Of a stretch of DNA of 64,000 nucleotides, positions 23,996 through 35,350 are shown piece after piece. The stretch comes from Asterella californica. Taxonomy: Eukaryota > Streptophyta > Marchantiopsida > Marchantiales > Aytoniaceae. The translations under genes and the position numbers were made by a program. The DNA lies in the NCBI GenBank assembly GCA_036924285.1, contig JAYKYS010000012.1, positions 10,974,001 to 11,038,000 on the forward strand, given 5' to 3'. The notes beneath the pieces are model-generated. The model was not told the origin of the DNA. It was given only the letters and a program-made list of their open reading frames with translations, and ran no database searches. Position 1 is the first letter of the stretch; every line of letters begins with the position of its first letter.

Positions 23996-25345
23996 TGTCA
24001 AGATCATCAGTCTCAAGGTCGGACGCAGATGCGAACAATAGAACCTAGTGGACTTGCGCTAGGTTGTGAACGCTGCGAGTAGGACTGAACGGCTTGGCCG
24101 GGAAGTCGAGATCAGATGAACCCTAGTGGTTCTCTGAACCAAGGTTGGAACATTGAGTTAGCCCACAGGGTTCGAGTTTGGGTCTGGACCACAAGTTTTT
24201 GAAAAAATGACTAAGTGTTGGAGCTCCATCAACATTTAGGTCGTGGACGGAGCTCCACATAAGATCTCAATGCGAGTAAGGTATCATTGGAAAGGACTCG
24301 GCGGGAGCTTTCTAGTGATATGCAGAACTCCTCGAACTGATCTATGAGCTGAGGATTATGACTGATCTCGTGATCGGATTGTGGTATAATTTTCAAGGAC
24401 CAAAGAGGAGGGCGGGCCACGGATCCCCAGAAGTATATATGAGAGAGGCTCAAGCCTAGGTGGGCCAAGACGAGTCACTCGACTCTGAGATTCGACGGAC
24501 GGACTCTGGGGGCATGAGGTGATGGCTGGACCGGTTCCAATACACGTTCCGATCCAATCTTGAATGTTTGGACTTAGGAATGATATAAGAGCTGGAGCAA
24601 GACTAGGGAACGAGACGGCGGCTTAGACCACCATTCGAAAGCCTAGACCCAGATGGACATCACGGGCGGTTGGATCGCTAGGTGTGCTGGAGGTACCGTT
24701 TAGGACCCTTGACTTTATGGGAAGTCCGCCCCAAGTCATCTTGTGACTTGCTCATGTTTTGAGACCGATCTAGGCGGGTCTAGGTCGGGACTTAGGGAAT
24801 GTTGAGCTTGATGATTAGGGAGACGGTCCGGCTCCGACCCGGACCAAATTGAGTTAAGGTAAGTGGTGCATGAACGTTAACGTATGATTGTGGTTTGCAG
24901 ATTAGCGTTGTGAGTTTCATGACCTACTGAGCAAGAGCTTCTGTTGACGCAACAAGGCGGTAGGTGCACGAAACAAGGCTAGGAAACGAGACGGCGAGTT
25001 AGACCACTGTTCGGAAGTCTAGATCCAGACGGACATCACGGACGGTTGGACCGCTAGGTGTATTGGAGGTATCATTTAAGACCTTAGACTTTATGGAAAG
25101 TCCGCCCCAAGTCATGTGGTGACTTGCTCATGCTTTGGGATCGACCTATCCGGGTCTAGGTCAGGACTTAAGGAAGGTTGAGCTTGAGAGTTATAGAGAC
25201 GATCCAGCTTTCGTCTGGACCAAAACGAGATAAAGATAAATGATAAATGAACGCTAATGTGTGATTGTGATTTGCATATTAGCGTTGTGAATTTCATGAC
25301 CTACTGAGCATGAGCTTCTGCTAGCGCAACAAGGTAGTAGGTGCA
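23996..25345 (+). repeat. 3' LTR of element D with internal duplication
   Basis: Starts TGTCAAGATC after the purine-rich AAAGTGGAGGTGAA and ends GTGCA. It aligns with the LTR at 9675-10802 but is longer because a segment starting at about 24603 is repeated from about 24979 (unit about 376 bases). The second unit is slightly diverged from the first. Confidence 0.7.
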
Positions 25346-25742
25346 TAGAACAAAGGAGTTCAAGGCTTTTGACAAGTATCACTATATAACGAGGATATAG
25401 TGGTACACTGGAGAAGGTACTCTCGCTTGAGAAAGAAAGTCTCTTTTTTACAAGAGTTGTGAGATTCTCTGGGAGTGGATTTGCTACACATACCCGACTT
25501 GCTAACTTGCAGAAGTGGGAGCATAAGGTTGTGCACAAAACTAAAAAAGATCTAAAAAGAATTTGTGTGCTTGAAGAGGATGATAAGATAAAAGGTGTAT
25601 ATTTGGAGTTGGAGTTGAGAGATTTCATAGATGAGCTTGCTATGGTGGAGCAAAAAGAGGAGGATCTGGAACACCATCTCCATCTTCAGGATCTGGAGAC
25701 TCACCATCTAATCTCTGACTTGAGAGAGATACTACCTAGCCC
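25346..25742 (+). other. Unassigned segment with a 97-codon open frame
   Basis: Between the 3' LTR of D and the RNase H end of F. An open frame at 25459-25752 is rich in Leu, Glu and Asp (VYLELELRDFIDELAMVEQ, LEHHLHLQDLETHHLIS) and could form a helix. I do not recognise it. It may be a piece of an unidentified element or host gene, or a chance frame. It runs just into F at its end. Confidence 0.25.
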
Positions 25743-28700
25743 TCCATACTAGATTTCATGGTCAACACACAAAGAAAGGTAGATGCATGCCATCCTAGCA
25801 CTATCTCCTCATCAACATCGTCATGTCATCGAGCTCCAATCTGATCCTGCTGACTCGTTGCATGAGTTGCGACTCAATCCATCGGCATCTAGGTTTGCAA
25901 CTCCAGGTCTATGCATTATCTAGAAGTCATACTCTTGTAAGATCAGAGCCCATCGTGCAAGCTTCCCTGTAAGCTTGTCGGACTCCATCAACCACTTGAG
26001 CGGCTAGTGATCAGTGATGAGAGTAAATAAATTCTCAAGCAGATAACATTGGAAGTGTGCAACAATCCACACTGTAGCTAAACACTCTCTCTCGGATGAA
26101 CTGTACTTCACCTCCGTTGAATTGTTGGAGCGATTGACATATGTCACCACGAACTCCTTTTTCTCATCATCGTGTTGAGTCAGCATTGCTCCAAGTCCCA
26201 ACATACTCGATCAGTGTGCAATTGGAAGGGACGACTCCTAATGGGTCTCCTCAAGATGGGAACAAATGTCCACTTATCTTTGAGCTCTACAAAAGCTCGC
26301 TCCTGCTCATATCTCCACTGCCACTCTTGGTCCACCTTCATCAGCTTGGTCAATGGCTTCGCAATTGCACTAAACTCTTTCACATATCGACGATAGAAGT
26401 TCACAAAACCAACCAATGTCCAAACTCTACTCACATTTGTGAGACGTGAGATACGTGCAATAGCCTCAACCTTCGTCTGTTGAACACTCAACCCACCTAG
26501 GTAGATGGTGTTTGTCTAGATACTCTACCAATTCCTAGAAGAACTTACACTTCCCAAGGTGTAACTTCAATCCATGAACTCTCAATCACTCGAACACATC
26601 TCGTAAGTGTCTCTCGTGCTCCTCCGATGTAGCACTATAGACTAAGATGTCGTCAATATAACATCAGACAAAAATCCAATCCTGCTAGGATCTTGTCCAT
26701 CACTCTCTAGAACTCAACAGGGGCGTTCTTCAACCCAATGGTAAGAACCGTCATTGATACAAACAATGCTTGTCGTGAGAGTCAATTCTTCATATGTTGT
26801 CATGGACTTATCTTCTTCTCTCACCGGCAACTGATGATACCCTGCTCGAAGATCCAAAGTACTGGAGACCTTCACATGCCCCACTACATCAAAGATCTCC
26901 TCAGGTGTCGACATGACATACTTATCGGACTTCGTTTGTCGATTGATAAGACGGCAGTCTCCACATATCCGTCTATCCGTGTAGTTGTCATATATATCCT
27001 TCATTGCTGACATAATCGTGACAGATGCATACTCTCCACGCGACATCTCCACCAACCCAACCTCCAACAAGTCTTGGGTCCTACTCTGGATCAAGACTCT
27101 CTCCATGTCACTGTACTTATAAAGACATCAAAAGATTGGCATATCACTGGCCAAGTCGATCCGTATACATGGTCTCTTCAAGGTACCCAAATCCTTCATA
27201 CTGAAAATAAAACAATTCCTGTAGCTCTTTAGGAATTTCTGAATTCTTCGTCTCTCTCTTATAAGCTTGGGTCCAATCTCCGACTCTCAAGTATCATCTT
27301 TCACCATGCTAGAGGTAGAAGATGGAGTCGTTGACTGCTATCTTGCAACCTCTGGAGTAGTTTCCTTCTGCTCACTACCAACAACCTCCACTTTCACTGT
27401 GCCAAAAACTCATGTAGTCCTAGCTGCAAGCTCTCTCTTACGACATCTCATGATGTCCAAGGGTGACGAACTCTACACGCCCCGCCTCATGCCTTTGTCT
27501 CCACCAATCCGATATACAAAGAGCTCAGAAGTATCTAAGCAGTAACACCCGTCGATCGCATCTGACGCTGCTCAGTCAATCCAAAAGCTAACAATCCACG
27601 TCAAGCAGTTCAAGTCAATTGCTTGATCCAATACCTGACGACGTGAAGTATCTGACATCGAAGCTACCGTCGTTATACCCTTAGAGAAATCCATCGCTCG
27701 CTCTCTTCTCGGCATTGGGTTCTACCAACTGTTGTAACCGAGCATCCCACACAAGCTCAAGTCCTCCATCTCTGTAAGCATGTGACGCTGGAAAGCTCAC
27801 CAAAGTGGACAACGTGTCATAGACCGTCCCACTACGTTCACCACTGCCATGGGTGACTTATCGACGACTCTCACTACTTGAGATCGTCGCCCTGCATCTA
27901 AGATGTCATCAATTGTGAGGTGCGTTGATCGTCTCATTGCATAGTGTTCGTGCTTGAGTATCTCCCTCCGTAACAAGTACGTCCACCACAACCGTGGACG
28001 ATGTGCACGATCGCACTCTCGCTGCATCCAACAGCACTGTCGGTCCAACCCAAGACCGCACTTGATGCACATTCGTCATCATATGTGTACGAGCATCGCC
28101 CAACAAAGAAACGTTCTCCAAGATGCACGTTGAAGAATCTACTTGATGCATCTAAAGATGCTATAAGATATATAACATCTCCCAAAACATACTAGATCGT
28201 GGATCATGTAAACCCTGACCTCTCCTAGCACGTGTGTGATCTTGACATGACCATCCGATTATCACCAAGTGAATGATGTCAACAAACGTGAGAACCTACG
28301 CCTCTAGTAGCGAAATATCCGATGGTAATGCTTGTTGGTATCCTCTGACAGCTGATATGGACAACAACTCAAGATATCTCTACACCAAACATGCCACATG
28401 ACGCAATGAGATACATCTCGTAATCTCATCTCTCTCCACATACAAGTATCATTGTACTCGTATGTCTGTCTGCAATATCGCAGCCAAACTTATGCTGATC
28501 TCTCCGAACAGCTCCAACACACACACCTTCCTCTAGATACTGTCATACAATGAGAGTCGTATCTAACAGTGATAAGACCACAGGGTCAGTAGCAAGAACA
28601 ACCCGCTGTTCCTCTACTGACGGTACAAAGACTTCACTCCAGGCTTGCTGCACCAACCAATCAGCATACTACTGCAACTCTCCACTCGAACTCCAGAGTG

Positions 28701-31117
28701 GAACATCCAAGGCAGATGGTGCTACCGCATTCATGCTAGGCATATCCTCCATTTCCTCAAAGATCGGAGTATTCTCTGCATGGACATTACCGTCTAACAA
28801 CTCGTCAGATCAAGTGATGACCGAACTGAATCCTACAACGGATGCCATCTTTCTTGGTTATGCTCCGTTGTCCCAACTCTAGCACTGAACCGCACTGGTA
28901 AGCGGCTCATTCGTCCCTCACCGGAGTGCCAACTTGATCTATAAGATGGCAAGGACATTGATAAGATGTTGTCTCCGTCTAATAGTCGATCACGAACCCC
29001 ATAGGGTATAACACAACATCTCCAATCAATACGTCAAAGACTCTGCGGCCGTAACGATGACCTTGGTCCTCCATAGAGTCATCCGTGAGATGATCTGATC
29101 GAACTCTTATCGTCAATATCTCGCGTGTCATGTGTAGAGTTGTATTCCTTGATCCTGTAGAGATGTCTGCAGCTGGAATGGACATCTCTCCACCTCAAAC
29201 TTCCTCAGACCCAAACCAATGCACACCGCCTTCCTCAACATCAACGACTAGGCTCCAAATTCTAACAAGACTTTCTGTGGTAGATACACCTTTCCTGAAG
29301 GTGCCACCAAACAGAAGATGCCACTTCTGTTGTCCAACAACACCACACTTGGTGCCAAATCAGCACGGTCAATCGTCAGCCTAGCTGGTAACTCATCTAA
29401 CCTGACAGCTTGCCAAGTACCACTGATAGTTGTCCTGATCCTCGACTCCATGGACACATCTACCGTCTCTCGTTGAACCACCTCATCACTAGAGGTAACT
29501 ACATCCTCGCTCTCACTGAGCGTGGCCGTCAACTAGAACACTAGAGCCAAGCTAACTCTCAATGCTCTCATATCCGTGGCTGAAAATAGTAAGGCTCGCA
29601 AAACTGTTGTAGTCGTCCTCAACATCAAGTTTAACGTCGCATCCACAAACGTCGAGGATTGACTTGCATCACCCCCACTCTTGGATGTCGATGTCTCCAA
29701 CTCCACTACATCATCTATAGATCATTTAGGAACCATAGACGTGGTCCTCAATGTCTTGATAGCGTGAACGACTGAGGAAGCTTGGCCTGTCTACCAACCT
29801 CCTCGCGTTGTGGATCCAACTCCACCGATGCACCTCATGGTTCAGAGACACGTAGTGCACCTCGAGTCACTGCCGTAGATATCTCAATCTGCGCCACACC
29901 AGTCATGAAGTCGAAGTCAACTCCTTCTCCTCCATAAGACGTGGAAGTTCACTGTTCCTAAACTAGATCTCTGCTGAGTCATAGCCATACTAGCTATCCT
30001 TTGCTCCAACTGCTCAATCCGAGCGGTCATACTCGCATCAGACGTCGTAGCAGATGATGGAACCACTGATTCTTTCGCAGGTGCTGGGACTCTACCTCCA
30101 GCTCGATCACCACGACCTCCCTGAGCTCCTCCATCTTGTCCACGATCAGCCTTCTCTTGCCGTAGCTCGAGGTGGAGATCAAATCAACAGTCACTATTGT
30201 GACATGGTCGTCCGTAATGCTCACAGTGCCTAGACATCGCTTGAGACATCTCAGACGTCTCATAACCATCTCTCCTCTGTGGGTAGTCCTTCTGCTGATG
30301 AGGACCATCACACGTCTTGCAAGGACCCGTCTAGAGAAAGATGGCATGAGCTTCTGTCCACCAGGTCCTCCAACACCTCTCTGGGATCGTGACTGTTCAG
30401 CACGATCCTTACCACCACCACCACGCTGTTGCGTAGCTTGTGATCCTCGAGAAGAGGTGGTCGTCTCACGTGGTGCCTCCCTGCTGAACCCAACAGTCAC
30501 CACCTTCTCCTCCACCATGTTGAGCTCAATCCGCTCAGCTAGATCAAAGACAACCGTCAACGTCGGAGCACTGTCTCTAAGGAGAGTCGCATCTCTAACT
30601 CTCCTACGCAACTCTCGGTCGAGTATCTCATACTAGAACTAGACTGCATGTGTTTCTGTCACTCCTTGGGTAACGTTGATCAACCGCCTCATGCAAGTAA
30701 ACGCCTCGCGTAGGTTCTCTCTAGTCTTCTACTGGAACTCTTACAGACTCCTCAACTTGTCAGTCCGCACACCCTGATAGTTCTTCCTCAAACACGGGAA
30801 GAGCTGAACCACAGGGTTAAACTCTGGTGGTATCCTGCTCATACTATCGCCTGCTCCACACCTAGTGGACGCACCACTGATAGTTAGTACTCCGCCATCC
30901 GTGGATGTACCACTACTACTGGCACCCGAACTCGCAGGTGCTATGCCTCCCGAAACTACGTCAGTAGTGATAGAAACGTAGTTGAGAGACCAATGTTGTC
31001 TCCACAACTCAATCTCCACGCTGTAATCTTGCCTGAACTCATGGTAATCGTCCATCGACGGTCCCTCCAGGTGTTGGAACAAACCCTTCCACGTTGGGAT
31101 GTTCCCTTCCAAAGGTT
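25743..31117 (-). mobile_element. Element F: Ty3/Gypsy gag-pol, degenerate
   Basis: Minus-strand element, order from 31117 down. Gag pieces come first (about 31112-30030, RRRVRDATLLRDSAPTLTVV, DLAERIELNMVEE). A protease region follows (about 29450-29150, KVYLPQKVLLEFGA then LMLRKA, with the DSGA active site altered). An inter-domain region (about 28900-27300) precedes reverse transcriptase (27106-26500, RRICGDCRLINRQT, TLDLRAGYHQLPV). The connection and RNase H come last (26491-25860, LVGFVNFYRRYVKEFSAIAK, VKYSSSERECLATVW, then MHRPGVANLDADGLSRN). It is the same family as E by gag similarity. Many stops are present. It lacks integrase and joins an LTR fragment of family C at 31117. Confidence 0.75.
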
Positions 31118-31262
31118 ACCAAGCCTCTTGTGTTTATTAGCAGAAGGTTTAACAAATTGGATCTGAAGACGAAAAAAATATAACAGTCTTCAAGGAGGAT
31201 CACGACGACTATTTCATTACATACAAGAGATTTTATTTTGAGATATGTAGTAAAACATTTCA
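31117..31262 (+). repeat. LTR 3'-end fragment of element C family
   Basis: Shares with 1593-1737 an extended match including GGTTTAACAAA, ATTACATACAAGAGATTTTA and TTTTGAGAT. The match ends near 31262 and no primer site follows. It is a relic fragment. Confidence 0.65.
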
Positions 31263-31994
31263 TTATGCTATGTGTTATCATAGTTATACGTAAATTGTGA
31301 GAATCGGAAAGATGAGAACCTATTGTCGTGTAATGCTTTTATCGTATTATCTTAATAAAAGAGAAGGACAGAAAGAGATTCACCTAACATGAGTCTCGTC
31401 TGGAAATGCCCTAAACGGCAAAGTATGTCGAGGAGTATCAAAGACGTACGTCAGGCTTGATTAACGTGCAAGTTTCTAGTGGGACCTTGTACCTCCGGAA
31501 AACATACTATTGGAAAAATTTCTCTTCCGTCTCATCTTTTTTTCATGAAAAAAGAAGATGTGTAAAACATAAACGTATGTCAAATCATTTAGCTTTTAGT
31601 GAACCGATATGTCAATAGCACGGACCGCCAAACAAGATGTGAGTCGGATAAAAGTGAGAAGCTGTGGAACCTGGAAAAGAAAGAAGTTCCATTTGAACCA
31701 TTCCGTCGCACGGCGGAAAGTTATGAAAACCAGCTTCCAAGCAACAATCAACCTGCGATTGTGGAGCTTCGTTCCAGTGTTCGTCGGTTGGTGCCAGTTT
31801 TGATTTGATGTGAGTGCTACATTAGGAGGTGTCAAAATCTGAAGAGGGGCTGCGGCAGCTGAAAAAGTTTCCTCGTCATACAATTTCGGCATAAAATCCA
31901 TGTGCTGAAAGCAGGTATAAATACAGATGTGCGTCGTGTCGTCTAACATTAGGGATGTCAAAATATGAGCAAGACTGACAGTTTTCCATCTACT

Positions 31995-32378
31995 TAGGTT
32001 CGGACGGCGACGGGAAGACTTTACTGGAGCTCAATGAGGTTCCCGTGAATTCTGCCAAGGTAGAGAGTGTTGTCGCCGTGAGGTTAGAGTTTCTGACTAT
32101 ATTGTGTTAATTATAGGAGGTATCAAAATCCGAAGTGAAACTTGTACCGCGGCCTACAGAATTTTTCCTCTGATATTCGTTCAACCGGAACTTCGGCTAG
32201 CGGAAGGGAAAATTTGAACCTGCTGAGATGTGAGCCATGACATATGATATTTTAGTAAATTACACTAAATGTATTGAAAACTTTAAACTACATTGCGGCA
32301 GCGCTTTGTGCCACGGCAGATTTCACGAAAACCTCATTGAGCTCCCATAAAGAGTCTTCCCGTCGACGGCCGAACCTA
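31995..32378. repeat. Foldback (inverted-repeat) element
   Basis: Arms of about 46 bases: 31995-32040 (begins TAGGTTCGGACGGCGACGGG) and 32331-32378 (ends CGACGGCCGAACCTA), imperfectly complementary, with about 290 bases between. Single arm-like sequences recur at about 32615 and 33870-33910. GTGTCAAAAT-type motifs lie nearby. This is consistent with a MITE-like family. Confidence 0.6.
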
Positions 32379-33155
32379 GGCAGAGAAAGAAAAAGTGTCC
32401 GTGAGTCATATTTGAGTCCTCCTAATAACTATATTGTGTTAGTAATACACCGCGACACAAATCACAACTTGAAAACTTATGCTTTCTACTTGCAGAAATG
32501 TCTGCCGAAAGTGATCATGGCAACAAATCCATTTGCCACGACTGAATTCGGAGTTAGAATTTTCCTATCCACTATTAGAGAGTGTCAAAATTGATTACAA
32601 CGAGAAAATTTGAACTGCCGTTTAGGTTCGGACGTCCACAGCAAGAAGTTCACAGAGACATCGTCAATTTTTCTATGACAGGTTTTTCTTCCATCGTGTA
32701 CACTTTTTGCCATCGTTTTTGTTTTAGTCAATCTCTAAATTCTTGCTTCATCATTGTTATTTGATATGTCTTTCCTTGAAATGACCTAATCTTTAGAGCT
32801 TGTCTCCATTGTATCTTTATGTGTCTTCTTTAGGGGATCTTCGGCACCTTTGATCACTGTCAAGATGCAATGTGTAAAACGTTTTGCCCTTACTATGCTC
32901 ATGCTCGAAAACTTCAGTTTGCAATCCCAGAACTTGTCTCCCTTGACTCACGAGATTTTTATGGAAGATGAAAAATCACTAATGTGATAATGATTGATAA
33001 GTACTGGTGAGTAACAATTAAAGTTCTCCTTCTCATCGGAACGACTACAGATTGGACATTTATCTGTTTACTTTAAAACAGGTGTAACAATAGAGACCAA
33101 CTTCTAATTCACAAAAGTTACACAAAATATCACTAGAAGTAAGTACTTAGGTAGC

Positions 33156-33715
33156 AATGGAGACATGCTCTTAGTTGCAGACTATATGACTTTAACCAGA
33201 CACACTCTCGAGACATCTACCGATCCAGAAAGTACAGTCGAACAGGGAGTTCCCGTCCATCCGCTGTAAGAATTGCCACAACTGTGGGACCACAAAGTTC
33301 TCTCTGGCACGGAATACTCAAGATGGTTATCTTTGACACCCCCTACTAGTGTAAACTCACAGCGGCAGCACTTTTGCTGTTGCGGGGGAAGAACCTCTAT
33401 TTGACAAACCCGGATATTAGGGATGTCAAAATATTAACTAGAGGATAACATCGGTCACGATGGAGACATGCTCTTAGACGCAGACTATATGACTCTAACC
33501 GGACACACTTTCACGACATCTACTAGGGAGTTCCCGTCCATCTACAGTAAGAACTGCCAGGACCGTGGGATCACAAGTGCTTTCTGGCAGGGCATACTCA
33601 AGATGGTTATCTTTGACACCTCCTACTAGTGTGAACGCCAGCGGCAACACTTTTGCTGTTGCCGGAATAACCTCTATTCGACAAACCCGGATATTAGAGG
33701 TGTCAAAATATTAAC
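33156..33715 (+). repeat. Direct duplication, about 260-280-base units
   Basis: Unit 1 (33156-33438) and unit 2 (33460-33715) both start ATGGAGACATGCTCTTAG and end in CAAAATATTAAC. Unit 2 lacks about 27 bases. Both units end with the MITE-like motif GATATTAG(A/G)G(G/A)TGTCAAAAT. Confidence 0.75.
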
Positions 33716-35350
33716 TCTGGATTCAACAGCGGCAGATGGATTTATTTCCATGATTCACTTTCTACATGTATCTCGACGAGTGACCGAATGAAATTTCTTA
33801 AGTATGATTCGTGCCGCGACATATAGTAATCATGCAAAATGTAATAATACTCAGAACTCACGGTAGCCTCCGTAAAGAGTCCTCCCGTCGACTTCCGAAC
33901 CTAGGCGGCAGATGGAATTAGTCCGTCTGTTATTTGACACCACCTTTTATAAGGGCAGATTCTTTCGTGATATCCTTGCACTCTATCGGAGATACCTCAG
34001 ACCAAACTTCATCACCAAGGGACGTCCCTTAGAGGAATCGGAGACACGCGAACGGCTTGGAATAAACACCTAATTTGGCAATTATGGCTCCAGAAATCCG
34101 AGTTCCGTGCCATGAGTCCCCTCCTTCACCCGAGAATGGCTGGACAACCTACCCTGCGCTCGGGAAACTCTCGTGTATAGAGTTGAAGTTCCCAGACATT
34201 TCCTAACAATTCTCGACTGAAGTGGAACTTATCACGGATGGTGCCAACAGAAATATCCGATGCTCGGAAAGCTGCCGAATTGTGTTGCAGAACCTGGGGA
34301 AAAAATGCTAGGTAGAGATGAAAACAATCGAAAACTTCCCTGTCGCAAAATGTAAATGGCAGAAATACTACCGACATACATTAGCCGTCGTCGGGCTCTC
34401 ATCAGTCTATACTTTGAATCTTAGGACACTTTTGGTAACCACAGGTCAGATCTTCTAATAAAACGAGAAAGATGTAAGAAATGAGAGGATACGCACATTC
34501 TCACTTACGCTGTGTTTTGGTGCTTCCGGTATACTTGGCAAGTGAAACTCTTGGCTCTGCTGTTAGATGGTCCCGCCTTGTTCTTCAGACGTTCGGGAAT
34601 CGGCCGACCGTCCGTCCGGTAAGAACTTCAGAAACCTTTGCCAATTGATAAACTTAATGTTGGAAATACCCGGAAAAATTTAATTATCATCCAGAACATT
34701 GCTCGTCAAAATATTGCTACTACCAATGCTACGATCCACGCTACAAACTGCCGGTCGCCAATTACTTCAGAAAACATTCCCGAGCCCTGGTCCCAACTTC
34801 CCACGAGCCCAGTCTCGATTTCTCCACGCACCTACTCTGGATGTTATACGTAAACCAACATGCTTCGAACCTTTCCCACGAGGAAGTTCCCTAACTGAGA
34901 CTATCCTCCGACTCCCTTCGGGTCATCCTCAACCGGTTCGGAAGGATGCATCCTTTTCTGTTCCCTGGTAACGTGACTCTACAGTAGTCAGGAGGAGATA
35001 GATCATCACCATGCAAGGAGTAAGGTCTAAGGCACAGAGCTGTGTGTCGTATTAAAACCATCGGTAATTCAGCGCGAGAAAATCGTCATGAGGACTGACA
35101 ACTGTTTCACATTAATATGATCAAAACGGAGAGGGCTATAATCTGGAAGTACAGCCACCCGACTTGTATAGGAATGGTAGCCTGGGCAACCAGTCGACAA
35201 AATTGCGTTTATTCCACAAATTACAAAAACGTTGGATTAGGTGGAAAGGCTCAGCTGTATTGGCGACTGTCAATAAAAGGCCAAATGAGAACCACTAACA
35301 ATAGTTGAAAAGGAATCAGAATCCCAAGTGATGAATGAATGGTGGCTATT

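Larger units (their letters stand above)
9675..25345 (+). mobile_element. Chromovirus element D with two nested insertions
   Basis: Ty3/Gypsy element with 5' LTR (9675-10802), primer site, gag, protease, reverse transcriptase and RNase H up to 13819. It is interrupted by element B (13820-19772). Integrase N-terminal sequence continues at 19773-20385, followed by element E (about 20386-23266). The 3' tract (23267-23995) and 3' LTR (23996-25345) come last. Compared with G, roughly 0.9 kb of integrase core and chromodomain is missing at the E junction. In-frame stops, including one at the catalytic site of the reverse transcriptase, show it is dead. Confidence 0.75.
31263..35350. other. Intergenic region with small repeats
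   Basis: No gene found. Repeats include terminal motifs of the form TTAGAGGTGTCAAAAT, a foldback pair, and a duplicated block, annotated separately. The rest to 35350, downstream of the transporter stop codon, shows nothing I can assign. Confidence 0.5.
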
